Source: Steroidobacter sp. (lineage in GTDB: Bacteria > Pseudomonadota > Gammaproteobacteria > Steroidobacterales > Steroidobacteraceae). Taken from it: 44,523 nucleotides of DNA. The number at the start of each line of letters is the position of its first letter. Position 1 is the first letter of the stretch. Of this stretch, positions 25,879 through 33,587 are shown in pieces. The notes beneath the pieces are model-generated. The model was not told the origin of the DNA. It made no database searches and saw only the letters and a program-made list of their open reading frames with translations. The stretch is taken from contig NZ_JAEUPY010000743.1 of the NCBI RefSeq assembly GCF_016790065.1, positions 1 to 44,523 on the forward strand, given 5' to 3'. The position numbers were made by a program, and so were the translations under genes.

Positions 25879-26021
25879 AACCCAGGCTGCCGGTCGGGGT
25901 CAATCGAATCGCCCTGAGATCAACGTGGGGCCCCAATTTGCGAACTGCAACGCTGTGCAAGGCTCGAGGTTTTACATAGTCTTGCCCGCCTCGTTTCCCC
26001 TTCAATGTCGACGACGGTTTA

Positions 26022-28202
26022 ATGAAGCTGCTGTATCGCCTCCCCATCCTGCTATTGCTCAGCTCTCTGGCTCTGTTCACGGCCGCCATCGCGCCCGCCA
26101 GCGCCAGTTCGAGCCAGCATTTCGTTCGCCCGGCGGAGCTGGAAGCCGATATCGCGTTTTGGCGTCGCATTTACACGGAGGTCACCACCGAGGGCGGCCT
26201 GCTGCACGATCCGGAAGAGCTGAGCGTCGTCTACGAAGCGCTCAAGTTCCCTTCGGACATCGCTCCAAAGGCGCGCTCTGCACGCATCGACGAAGCCAAG
26301 AAGAAGTACTCGCGCATCCTGGACCGTCTGGCCAGCGGGGCTGAGGATCTGAATCAAGAGGAGCTGCGAGTGCAGGCGCTGTGGCCGAAAGGCACGCGGC
26401 GTTCGCGTTACGAGCAGGCTTCTGAAGAAGTGCGTTTCCAGCTCGGCCAGGCCGATCGCTTCCGCGAAGGGTTGGTGCGCTCGGGCGCGTGGCACGATCA
26501 CATCGCCGACACGTTCGAGAAGATGGGCTTGCCGCGCGAGCTGGCGGCGTTGCCTCACGTCGAATCGTCGTTCAACACCTATGCGTATTCCAAGGTCGGC
26601 GCGGCCGGCATGTGGCAGTTCATGCGGAGCACGGGTCGTCGCTTCCTGCGCATCGACGCTGTGGTCGACGAACGCCTCGATCCCTATCGCTCTACCCAAG
26701 CGGCTGCGCGTTTCCTCGAACAGAACTACATCGTGCTCGGCAGTTGGCCGCTGGCGCTGACGGCTTACAACCATGGTCCTGGCGGCATGAAGCGCGCGCA
26801 GGAGCAGCTCGGCACCAGCGACATCACCACCATCGTGCGCAAGTACAACAGCCGTTCGTTCGGCTTTGCTTCGCGCAATTTCTATCTCGCGTTCCTGGCT
26901 GCGCTGGAAATCGACCAGAACCCCGAGAAGTTTTTCCCCGGCATCCGGCGCAACGCGCCGGATAGCAGCCGCGTGCTGACCATGCCGCAGCCCGTGCCGG
27001 CCAGCCGGCTTGCTACGGTGCTCGATATCGATCAAGAGGACCTGCGTCGCCTGAATCCGGCACTACTCAACACGGTTTGGAAGGGTGCGCGTCATGTGCC
27101 GCGTGGTTACGAGTTCCGCGTGCCGTCGCATATCGATCTGACGACGGTGATGGCGAAGCTGAGCACGGCTGCGCCCGAGCCGGCCGACGTAGTGCTCGCT
27201 GGAACTCAGCATCGTGTGCAGAGCGGCGAGACGCTGTCGACCATCGCTACTCGCTATGGCGTGAGCCAGGCGCAGCTCGCGGAAGCGAACGATCTTGCGC
27301 GCCCATATCGGTTGCGCGCCGGCCAAGTGTTGGCGCTGCCAGAGAAGAGCGGTCGCCCGGCTGCGGTCGTCGCTCAGACACCGAAGGAAGTACCGCCGCC
27401 GCCTCAGGTTGCCAAGCAGCCCACTCCGCCCACGGGCGTGGTTGGCAACGAGCGTTATGTGGTTCGTCGTGGCGACACGCTCGGCAAAATCGCGAAAAGC
27501 CATGGTCTGACCGAAGAGCAGCTGATGGAGCTGAACAACATCCGCAATCGTCAGTTCATCTATGAAGGGCAGGTGTTGGCGTTGGCCGCATCGGCGCGCG
27601 CCAAGCCGCCGGTCGAAGCTGAAGTGCCGGTTGCAACGGTCGCCGCTGTCGTTGAGCCGCCGTCCGAAGCTGAAGCCGTCGAGCCGGTGTCGGAGCGTGA
27701 AGCCGAGGAGATCGGTCCTGCGCTCGTGCCGGGTACGCAGGCCGCGTCCTCCGCCGATCCGAGCGATTACTCAGTCAAGGATCACAACATCATCATCGTG
27801 CAGGCTGCCGAGACTCTCGGTCACTACGCGGAATGGTTGGATGTGCGCGCCAGTCAGCTGCGTCAGCTGAACCGGATTTCGTTCGCGACGCCGGTGATCG
27901 TCGGCCGCAAGGTAAAGCTGGATTTCTCCAAGGTGTCGCCGGATCAATTCGAGGCGCGCCGTGCCGAGTATCACCGTGCTCTGCAGGAAGCGTTCTTCAC
28001 TGAGTTCCGTATCCAGGGCACCAGCGAACACGTGATCAAGCGCGGCGAGTCGGTGTGGGTGCTGGCTCAGCAGCGCTACAACATCCCGATCTGGCTGCTG
28101 CGCCAATACAATCCGGACCTGGACTTGGGCTCGTTGCAGCCCGGGGCACGATTGGTGATTCCGCTGGTCCAAGCCACGGGTGTCACGGAGCCGTCGGCTT
28201 GA
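26022..28202 (+). CDS. mltD: Membrane-bound lytic murein transglycosylase D with LysM repeats
   Basis: The 726-residue protein cleaves the MurNAc-GlcNAc bond of peptidoglycan, forming 1,6-anhydro ends. A Sec signal peptide (to about residue 28) is followed by a lysozyme-like SLT domain with catalytic Glu181 in LPHVESSFN, then GAAGMWQFM, and the YNHGPGG motif. Two clear LysM domains (about 395-440 and 474-522) and two divergent ones (about 590-635, IIIVQAAETLGHYAEWL; and about 670-722, HVIKRGESVWVLAQQ) bind glycan. No lipobox is evident, unlike E. coli MltD. A Pro/Glu-rich linker joins the LysM pairs. The small lipoprotein gene overlaps its stop. Confidence 0.93.
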   Translation: MKLLYRLPILLLLSSLALFTAAIAPASASSSQHFVRPAELEADIAFWRRIYTEVTTEGGLLHDPEELSVVYEALKFPSDIAPKARSARIDEAKKKYSRILDRLASGAEDLNQEELRVQALWPKGTRRSRYEQASEEVRFQLGQADRFREGLVRSGAWHDHIADTFEKMGLPRELAALPHVESSFNTYAYSKVGAAGMWQFMRSTGRRFLRIDAVVDERLDPYRSTQAAARFLEQNYIVLGSWPLALTAYNHGPGGMKRAQEQLGTSDITTIVRKYNSRSFGFASRNFYLAFLAALEIDQNPEKFFPGIRRNAPDSSRVLTMPQPVPASRLATVLDIDQEDLRRLNPALLNTVWKGARHVPRGYEFRVPSHIDLTTVMAKLSTAAPEPADVVLAGTQHRVQSGETLSTIATRYGVSQAQLAEANDLARPYRLRAGQVLALPEKSGRPAAVVAQTPKEVPPPPQVAKQPTPPTGVVGNERYVVRRGDTLGKIAKSHGLTEEQLMELNNIRNRQFIYEGQVLALAASARAKPPVEAEVPVATVAAVVEPPSEAEAVEPVSEREAEEIGPALVPGTQAASSADPSDYSVKDHNIIIVQAAETLGHYAEWLDVRASQLRQLNRISFATPVIVGRKVKLDFSKVSPDQFEARRAEYHRALQEAFFTEFRIQGTSEHVIKRGESVWVLAQQRYNIPIWLLRQYNPDLDLGSLQPGARLVIPLVQATGVTEPSA

Positions 28203-28591
28203 GCGGGAAATTATTCAGATCCAGTTTGCTGGTCGTCGCCATCGCTACGGCGGCGAGCGGTTGCATGAGCGTGCAGCTCTACGACGGGCCGAAACGAGGC
28301 CGAGACGAAGTCGCGCGCATCAGCGGCGATCCGGCATTCAATGCCGGTTCGCCCATTGCGGTGGTGTTGCGGCAGGTCGACGGTCAGGACATCGGCGTCA
28401 CTCAGACCTCGGTCGAAGTGTTGGAAGGCAAGCACACCTTGCTGGTGGATTGTCGGATTGCCGAGACGCAGCGGACCTCCCGCCATGAGCTGGAAGTGGA
28501 GGTCTATAGCGGCCGCCAGTACCGGCTACGCGCCGAGACTGGCCCGGCCTTGCGCGAATGCACGGCAGTGACTTTGGAAGCGCGCAGCTGA
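28199..28591 (+). CDS. Small uncharacterised lipoprotein
   Basis: The frame opens with a TTG at 28199 that overlaps the mltD stop (TTGA), the only reasonable start, giving 130 residues by coupled translation. The N-terminus is a lipoprotein signal (positively charged LFRSS, hydrophobic core, ASG-Cys at about residue 24). The mature part is a small beta-rich domain with an EGKHTLLVDCRIAE segment and a second Cys near the end (LRECTAV), which might form a disulfide. Sequence of the type VLEGKHTL...GRQYRLRA resembles PEGA-like surface domains. The function is unknown; coupling to mltD suggests an envelope role. Confidence 0.7.
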   Translation: MSGKLFRSSLLVVAIATAASGCMSVQLYDGPKRGRDEVARISGDPAFNAGSPIAVVLRQVDGQDIGVTQTSVEVLEGKHTLLVDCRIAETQRTSRHELEVEVYSGRQYRLRAETGPALRECTAVTLEARS

Positions 28592-28719
28592 ACGGCGGCG
28601 AAGCGGCCGCTTGGTGATCCAGGTCACGGTTTTTGGCCGCGATCCAGCCAAGATGCATGTCGAGGATGCCCTACAGCCTCAATCGTGCTGCTCACGAGCC
28701 GACATAAGTCGAGCCACGC

Positions 28720-28725
28720 TATAAT
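28720..28725 (+). promoter_or_regulatory. Candidate -10 element before the L,D-transpeptidase gene
   Basis: A perfect TATAAT lies 29 bases before the ATG in the 162-base gap after the lipoprotein gene. The sequence 17 bases upstream has no good -35 match, so an activator or an extended contact may be needed. Confidence 0.45.
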
Positions 28726-28753
28726 CCCCCGGCGTTGACCTTCGCTACTCCTT

Positions 28754-29302
28754 ATGCCGCGAAACATTGCTGCTCTCGTCACTGCTTCGTTGGTCCTTTT
28801 TTCCGCCGCGCCGCTGCGGGCGGAAACGCCATTACAGTCCTCGGCACTGGTCTCCTCCAGCGTCGAAGCAGCACTGCCATTGGCGGACAAGGTGGTGATC
28901 CGTAAGGGCGAGCGCAAGCTGTACCTCATGAACAACGGCGCCCCATTACGCACCTTCAAGATCGCACTCGGCTTGCGGCCGGAAGGTCACAAGCAGTTCG
29001 AAGGCGACTTCCGCACGCCCGAGGGCGCCTATCGCCTGACGCGCCGGAACCCGAACAGCGAATATTTCCTGTCCATCCTGGTCGACTACCCCAACGATCA
29101 GGACGTGAAACGGGCGCGCTCCCAGGGCCTGCGCCCGGGCGGCGCGATCATGATTCACGGCCAACCCAACATCCCCAAGAAGTCGCGCGACTACTACGCG
29201 AATGTCGACTGGACCGAGGGCTGCATCGCCGTGTCCAATTCGGACATGGTGGAAATCTGGTTGATGACGCCGCCCGACACGCCCATAGAGATCCTGCCGT
29301 GA
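28754..29302 (+). CDS. L,D-transpeptidase family protein (YkuD/ErfK domain)
   Basis: The 182-residue periplasmic protein (signal peptide to LRA, residue 23) carries a YkuD domain. KVVIRKGERKLYLMNNG starts the domain, and the catalytic motif shows His135 in IMIHGQPN and Cys157 in DWTEGCIAVSN. Such enzymes make 3-3 peptidoglycan cross-links, attach lipoproteins, or in some cases hydrolyse or amidate stems. The short single-domain form with no LysM is like the YafK/DpaA-type and small ErfK proteins, so it may be a hydrolase and not a cross-linker. ppnN starts 13 bases after its stop. Confidence 0.88.
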   Translation: MPRNIAALVTASLVLFSAAPLRAETPLQSSALVSSSVEAALPLADKVVIRKGERKLYLMNNGAPLRTFKIALGLRPEGHKQFEGDFRTPEGAYRLTRRNPNSEYFLSILVDYPNDQDVKRARSQGLRPGGAIMIHGQPNIPKKSRDYYANVDWTEGCIAVSNSDMVEIWLMTPPDTPIEILP

Positions 29303-29315
29303 AAGAGACAAGTAC

Positions 29316-30734
29316 ATGAAGGCGCCGTCCAATGACGGACGCGCCTCGGCCTCGGTCACCCAGGCCGATCCCGAAGGAGTGGTCGACGCCAGAGTCTCGC
29401 CGCTAGGCAGCCTGGAAAACCTTTCGCAGCGTGAAGTACAGCAGCTGCTCAATTCAGGGCAGGGCGGGGTCTACGACCTGTTTCGCCGCTGTGCGCTGGC
29501 GGTGCTCAGCTCGGGCTTGGAGTCCGACGACATCCGCGCCATCTTCGACCGCTACAAAGACTTCGAAATCACGCTCGGCCGCCAGGCTTGGGGCATCAAG
29601 CTGCAAGTGAAGAACGCGCCGGCCAGCGCCTTCGTCGATGGGTCGATGATCCGCGGTATCAAGGAACATCTGTTCTCGGTGCTGCGCGACATCGTCTATA
29701 TCCACGACGCGATTCTGGGCAGCGGCCGTTTCGATCTGAACGATCCGGTCAGCATCACCAACGCCGTCTATCACATCCTGCGCAACGCGCGGATCCTGGA
29801 TTACAAAGGCCGGCCCGATCTGGTGGTCTGCTGGGGCGGTCATTCCATCGGTTCGGTGGAGTACGACTACACCAAGCGAGTGGGTTACGAGCTGGGCCTG
29901 CGAGCGCTGAGCGTTTGCACCGGCTGCGGTCCGGGCGCGATGAAAGGCCCGATGAAGGGTGCCACCATCGGTCATTCCAAGCAGCGCATCCGTGAGGGTC
30001 GCTACATCGGCATGACCGAGCCCGGCATCATCGCCGCCGAGCCGCCCAATCCCATCGTGAATCAGCTGGTGATCATGCCGGACATCGAGAAGCGCCTCGA
30101 GGCGTTCGTCCGGTGTGCGCATGCCATCGTCGTGTTCCCGGGCGGTGCCGGCACCGCTGAGGAAATTCTGTATCTGCTCGGCATCCTGCTCGATCCGGCC
30201 AATGCCGAGCAGCCGTTGCCAGTGATCTTCACCGGCCCGCCGTCGGCGGCCGAGTATTTCGGTCAGATCGATCGCTTCATCGGTGCGACCTTGGGCGACG
30301 CCGCGCGCGCTCGCTACAAGATCGTGATCGGCGATCCGCCGCAGGCGGCTCGCGAAGTGTTCAAGGGCATCGAGCAGGTGCGCGAATATCGCCGCGCCAA
30401 GAGCGATGCCTACAACTTCAATTGGCTGCTGAAGATCCCCGAGGACTTCCAGCGGCCGTTCGAGCCCACGCACGAGGCGATGGCTCGCTTGGAGTTGCGC
30501 CGGGACCTGCCGCCGCATGTGATGGCTGCCAACTTGCGTCGCGCGTTCTCCGGCATCGTCGCGGGCAACGTCAAAGAGCAGGGCATTCAAGCCATCGAAG
30601 CGCGCGGCCCGTTCGAACTGCACGGCGACAAGGAAGTAATGACCTTGCTCGATGACCTGCTGTCGGCGTTCGTCCGCCAGAAACGCATGAAACTGGCCGG
30701 CGAATACAAGCCCTGTTACCGGCTGGTCGCATGA
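29316..30734 (+). CDS. ppnN: Nucleotide 5-prime-monophosphate nucleosidase PpnN (LOG family)
   Basis: The 472-residue protein matches E. coli PpnN (YgdH) in length and layout: an N-terminal regulatory region, a central LOG/Rossmann domain with CWGGHSIGSVEYDY, TGCGPGAMKGPMKGA and the nucleotide-phosphate motif PGGAGTAEE at residues 275-283, and a C-terminal extension. PpnN splits purine and pyrimidine nucleoside monophosphates into base and ribose 5-phosphate and in E. coli is stimulated by (p)ppGpp. It lies 13 bases behind the L,D-transpeptidase gene and overlaps the next gene by four bases (ATGA). Confidence 0.93.
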   Translation: MKAPSNDGRASASVTQADPEGVVDARVSPLGSLENLSQREVQQLLNSGQGGVYDLFRRCALAVLSSGLESDDIRAIFDRYKDFEITLGRQAWGIKLQVKNAPASAFVDGSMIRGIKEHLFSVLRDIVYIHDAILGSGRFDLNDPVSITNAVYHILRNARILDYKGRPDLVVCWGGHSIGSVEYDYTKRVGYELGLRALSVCTGCGPGAMKGPMKGATIGHSKQRIREGRYIGMTEPGIIAAEPPNPIVNQLVIMPDIEKRLEAFVRCAHAIVVFPGGAGTAEEILYLLGILLDPANAEQPLPVIFTGPPSAAEYFGQIDRFIGATLGDAARARYKIVIGDPPQAAREVFKGIEQVREYRRAKSDAYNFNWLLKIPEDFQRPFEPTHEAMARLELRRDLPPHVMAANLRRAFSGIVAGNVKEQGIQAIEARGPFELHGDKEVMTLLDDLLSAFVRQKRMKLAGEYKPCYRLVA

Positions 30735-31435
30735 GCAGTAAGGTCGCGCTCACCTACCGCTTCACTTTCCCCAATTCTCAAGAGCGCGTGTTCGAGCTGG
30801 AGATGGATCGAGACACGGCGGAGTTGTCGCCGCCGGTGCTGTCCGATCCGCCGTCATGGACTGCGCTCAGCTTCAATCAATGCACCGGCTGTCCGTTCAA
30901 CGCGGCTGAGACGCCGTACTGTCCGGCCGCTTTGCACATGTCGGGCGTGATCGACGGCTTCACCGATCTGGTCTCCTACGACAAGGTGCGCGTTTCGGTG
31001 GAGAGCGAAGAGCGCCAGGTCGTGGCCACGTTGCCGGCGCAGCAGGCGTTGGCGTCGCTGATGGGTTTGATCATGGCGTCCAGCGGCTGTCCGAACACCG
31101 CGGTGTTTCGGCCGATGGCGCGCTTTCATCTGCCGTTCTCGAGCGAATCCGAAACGGCGTATCGAGTCGCTTCCATGTATTTGCTGACTCAACACTACGC
31201 CGCGCGCGAAGGTGGCACGGCCGATTTGGCGCTCGAAAATCTCGAACGCGTGTATCAGGGCGTGCACTCGGTGAATCGCGGCATGGCGACGCGTTTGCGT
31301 GCAGCGAGCCGGCAGGATGCGATCGTCAATGCAGTCGTGCTGCTCGATGTGTACAGCAGCTTGGTGCCGGCAGCGATTCACGACATCCTCGACGAGATCA
31401 AACCGGCGTTCGCCGCGTTGCTCGCTGCGAAATAG
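30731..31435 (+). CDS. Uncharacterised protein with conserved-looking cysteines, coupled to PpnN
   Basis: I recognise no established family. The 234-residue product starts inside the ppnN stop (ATGA), so the two proteins are translationally coupled. It lacks a signal peptide. Cys51-x2-Cys54-Pro and Cys64 (NQCTGCPFNAAETPYC), with Cys120-Pro (SSGCPNTAVF) further on, could bind zinc or an iron-sulfur cluster. The N-terminal 45 residues look like beta strands (VALTYRFTFPN, RVFELEMD) and the C-terminal 100 are helical. Context suggests a partner or regulator in nucleotide salvage, which is inference. Confidence 0.75.
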   Translation: MSSKVALTYRFTFPNSQERVFELEMDRDTAELSPPVLSDPPSWTALSFNQCTGCPFNAAETPYCPAALHMSGVIDGFTDLVSYDKVRVSVESEERQVVATLPAQQALASLMGLIMASSGCPNTAVFRPMARFHLPFSSESETAYRVASMYLLTQHYAAREGGTADLALENLERVYQGVHSVNRGMATRLRAASRQDAIVNAVVLLDVYSSLVPAAIHDILDEIKPAFAALLAAK

Positions 31436-31592
31436 ACGTTTGTTTGTTCGTGTTGCGGTGTCGGATCTTTTTCCACTCGTGCAGCTGAACACGCGCGTTC
31501 AGCGATGTGTTTTGCGCGCGACGTGCGGCAACTCATCCAATAATCAATAACCGCCGGTTAAATACAGCGCGAAAAGCCCGCGCTTTGTGACG

Positions 31593-31606
31593 TGACACTA
31601 GTGTCA
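31593..31606. promoter_or_regulatory. Perfect 14-base palindrome, possible operator
   Basis: TGACACTAGTGTCA is a perfect inverted repeat in the 288-base gap between the cysteine-protein gene and the small Trp-rich gene, about 118 bases before the latter's ATG. It looks like a dimeric regulator site, but the protein is unknown and no promoter elements were convincing. Nothing else was seen in this gap. Confidence 0.45.
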
Positions 31607-31723
31607 GTAGCGCTTCCCTTGCGATGGCTGTCGCACTCTAGAGACGACACTCGATCGCTGTGATGTAGTTCCTCACTCGCGTGGTGTGTGCTCCGTAAGT
31701 TGAGCTCGCACGAGGAGACACAC

Positions 31724-31981
31724 ATGACCACGACCGAATCCAAGATCGACGAGATGACCGCTACCGGCCGCCACCGCGCCTGGGCAGGCGAGAATGCGGG
31801 TGCGATCGTTCGCGCCGGTAACCGTGAGCCGCAGCGGGCCAACTGGTTGGATCGCGCCGAGCCGAGCGGCAATTCGCGTCATGCCGCGATCACGCGCTCA
31901 TTGCACACCTGGTCCAACTACAAGAGCTGGACCGACAAGGTGAAGAGCAACTGGGACAAGGATACGAAGGGCGGCAAGTAA
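31724..31981 (+). CDS. Small hydrophilic Trp-rich protein of unknown function
   Basis: The ATG at 31724 follows a good GAGGAG ribosome site; an in-frame upstream ATG at 31688 lacks one. The 85-residue product is charged, has no membrane segment and holds five Trp (for example TWSNYKSWTDKVKSNWDKD near the C-terminus) and a basic, disordered-looking middle. The codon use resembles neighbouring genes, which supports a real gene. I do not recognise the family. It stands alone, with the parA-like gene converging from the right. Confidence 0.6.
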   Translation: MTTTESKIDEMTATGRHRAWAGENAGAIVRAGNREPQRANWLDRAEPSGNSRHAAITRSLHTWSNYKSWTDKVKSNWDKDTKGGK

Positions 31982-32006
31982 TCTGTTCGCGACGCTAGTT
32001 CGGCTG

Positions 32007-32945
32007 TTAGCCGAACACGCGTCGGAGCAGCGAAGGCAGCAGCGATTCGGAAGAGTCGCGTGACTTCGAGCTGCTACCGCCGCGGTCGCTGAGCGCACTT
32101 GCCGGGCTCGCGACCGCATTCATCACCGCCGCGGGACTGAGCTTGGGCGTCTCGGCCGGAGTCGGCGGAGCGAACACTGAAGGTTTGGCCGCAACCGGTT
32201 GCGGCGGAAGGATGGACTCGAGCGTGGCGGTCGCAACCTTCGGTGTGGAGGTGAGCGCCGAAGTGATGGCCGGCGTGCCCGGCTCGATGTGCAGCGGCTT
32301 ACGCTGCGCCAGCCAGCCCACCAGCGGCAACCAATGTTCCAGGTCTTCGCGCGCCGTCGAAGGCTTCATTTCGAAGATGCCGTAACCGGTCTCCGCCGAG
32401 CGGATGTACGTCTGCGAGTCTCGCAGCGTGGTCACCACCGGAATCTGCAGGTTCTCCAGAAACTTCATCAACGACTTGTAGATCAAGGTCTGTTTCTTGA
32501 CCCGGTTGGCGATCACAGCGATGCGGTGTTCGTCACGGCGGACCTTGGCAACCAACAGCAGATTGGAGATGCACTTGGCCGCGGCATGAATGTCGATGTC
32601 CGAGGGCAGCACTGGCACCAGCACGGCGGTGGCATTGCGAGTCAAGTCGGCCAGCCGTTGCGCTTCGACCGCGGCCGGCGTGTCCACCACCAGGCGCTGT
32701 GTATCCAGCGGCAGACGAGTAGCGAAGCTGCGGGTCATTCCGGTATTACGTTCGTAACCGGCGATGCCATGGATCAGCGGCTGGCCCTGAGTGCGCTTGC
32801 TGAGCCAATGGCTGCTCGAGCCCTGGGCATCCATATCCATGAGCGTCGGACGCAACCCCTGGACCGCGAAATAGCTGGCCAGGTTGGTCGCGATGGTGGT
32901 CTTGCCGGAGCCACCCTTGGGATTCAAGACGACGATCTTTTGCAT
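32007..32945 (-). CDS. Orphan ParA/MinD-family ATPase with MinD-like C-terminal tail
   Basis: The 312-residue protein has the deviant Walker A of ParA/MinD proteins (PKGGSGKTT, about residues 9-17, with the signature Lys10), the switch DMDAQGSSSHW and a VVDTPAAV Walker B region. The ATPase core ends near residue 210. A Pro/Ala/Ser-rich linker of about 85 residues follows, then an amphipathic tip SLLPSLLRRVFG that recalls the membrane-targeting helix of MinD. No parB, minC or minE is adjacent. It may position a cell-surface or cytoplasmic cargo, perhaps at the membrane. Start ATG at 32945; a second in-frame Met is internal. Confidence 0.85.
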   Translation of the reverse strand: MQKIVVLNPKGGSGKTTIATNLASYFAVQGLRPTLMDMDAQGSSSHWLSKRTQGQPLIHGIAGYERNTGMTRSFATRLPLDTQRLVVDTPAAVEAQRLADLTRNATAVLVPVLPSDIDIHAAAKCISNLLLVAKVRRDEHRIAVIANRVKKQTLIYKSLMKFLENLQIPVVTTLRDSQTYIRSAETGYGIFEMKPSTAREDLEHWLPLVGWLAQRKPLHIEPGTPAITSALTSTPKVATATLESILPPQPVAAKPSVFAPPTPAETPKLSPAAVMNAVASPASALSDRGGSSSKSRDSSESLLPSLLRRVFG

Positions 32946-33095
32946 GACCGTTAAATGCCGCTGTGTTCGCTGGAATCGACTGTTAAATAGACCAAGCCGC
33001 TGTGATTAATCAGCCTACGCAGCACGTTGCCGCACTGCAAGTCCAGAGCGCTGTTCAGGACTGTGACGATCATCACCGGCTGGGGTTACCGTTGC

Positions 33096-33111
33096 TGTGA
33101 GTCGTCTCACA
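33096..33111. promoter_or_regulatory. CRP/FNR-family binding site (TGTGA-N6-TCACA)
   Basis: TGTGAGTCGTCTCACA matches the CRP consensus TGTGA-N6-TCACA at all ten half-site positions and is a six-plus-six inverted repeat around TCGT. It lies 52 bases before the ATG of the small membrane protein and 150 bases before the ParA-like gene on the other strand. The spacing suits activation of the former. No clear -10 was found. Confidence 0.6.
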
Positions 33112-33163
33112 CCGACCTCAATTGGCTGCCGCTAGAGTCGTCTCGCCAACCTTGAGGACTGCT

Positions 33164-33394
33164 ATGGAATTCCTGTTGCTGTGGGCCGACAACCTGGACG
33201 ACGCCCTGTGCGCCCTGCGCCACCTGGCGCCGAAGATCCTGGGCTTTGTGTTCGCATTCGCGCTGTTCGCTTTGACCGGATTCGCACTGGTGCTACAGCC
33301 CCAGGCGACGCTGGCCATCATCGGCCTGGTGATGTCCGCCTCGCTGGTCGAGCATCTGCGCCGCCGGCGCGCGACTCTCGCCACCGGCGACTGA
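33164..33394 (+). CDS. Small inner-membrane protein of unknown function
   Basis: Starting at the ATG at 33164 (GAGG ribosome site about nine bases upstream), this encodes 76 residues. It has one long or two short hydrophobic stretches (about 26-48 and 52-66) and a basic C-terminus HLRRRRATLATGD that would stay in the cytoplasm. An acidic DNLDD segment lies in the N-terminal part. I do not recognise a family. It follows a perfect CRP-type site and precedes htpG by 193 bases. Confidence 0.65.
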   Translation: MEFLLLWADNLDDALCALRHLAPKILGFVFAFALFALTGFALVLQPQATLAIIGLVMSASLVEHLRRRRATLATGD

Positions 33395-33587
33395 TTCTTC
33401 GTAAATTCTCCGGCCCCGACGAAAATATATCGGGGCCACCGGCCTTTTGAGGCCGCTCACCCGCCTTGAATCCTTCAACGCGGGTCCCCATAAGCCCACG
33501 CGTCCAATATCATTGCCGGCCTTCGGAAACCCGGCCTCACCGCGCTGCTGTACGCCGCGCGCGACGCGAACTTATGGAGAGCAGTAC

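Noticed and set aside
26052..27035. Open frame of 327 codons antisense to mltD
   Set aside because: No signal, domain or ribosome site; shadow of the mltD coding frame.
29454..30623. Open frame of 389 codons antisense to ppnN
   Set aside because: No recognisable motif; it covers a well-supported conserved gene.
33447..33587. N-terminal extension of HtpG
   Set aside because: The 47 extra residues are unlike any HtpG start, and a good ribosome site precedes the ATG at 33588.
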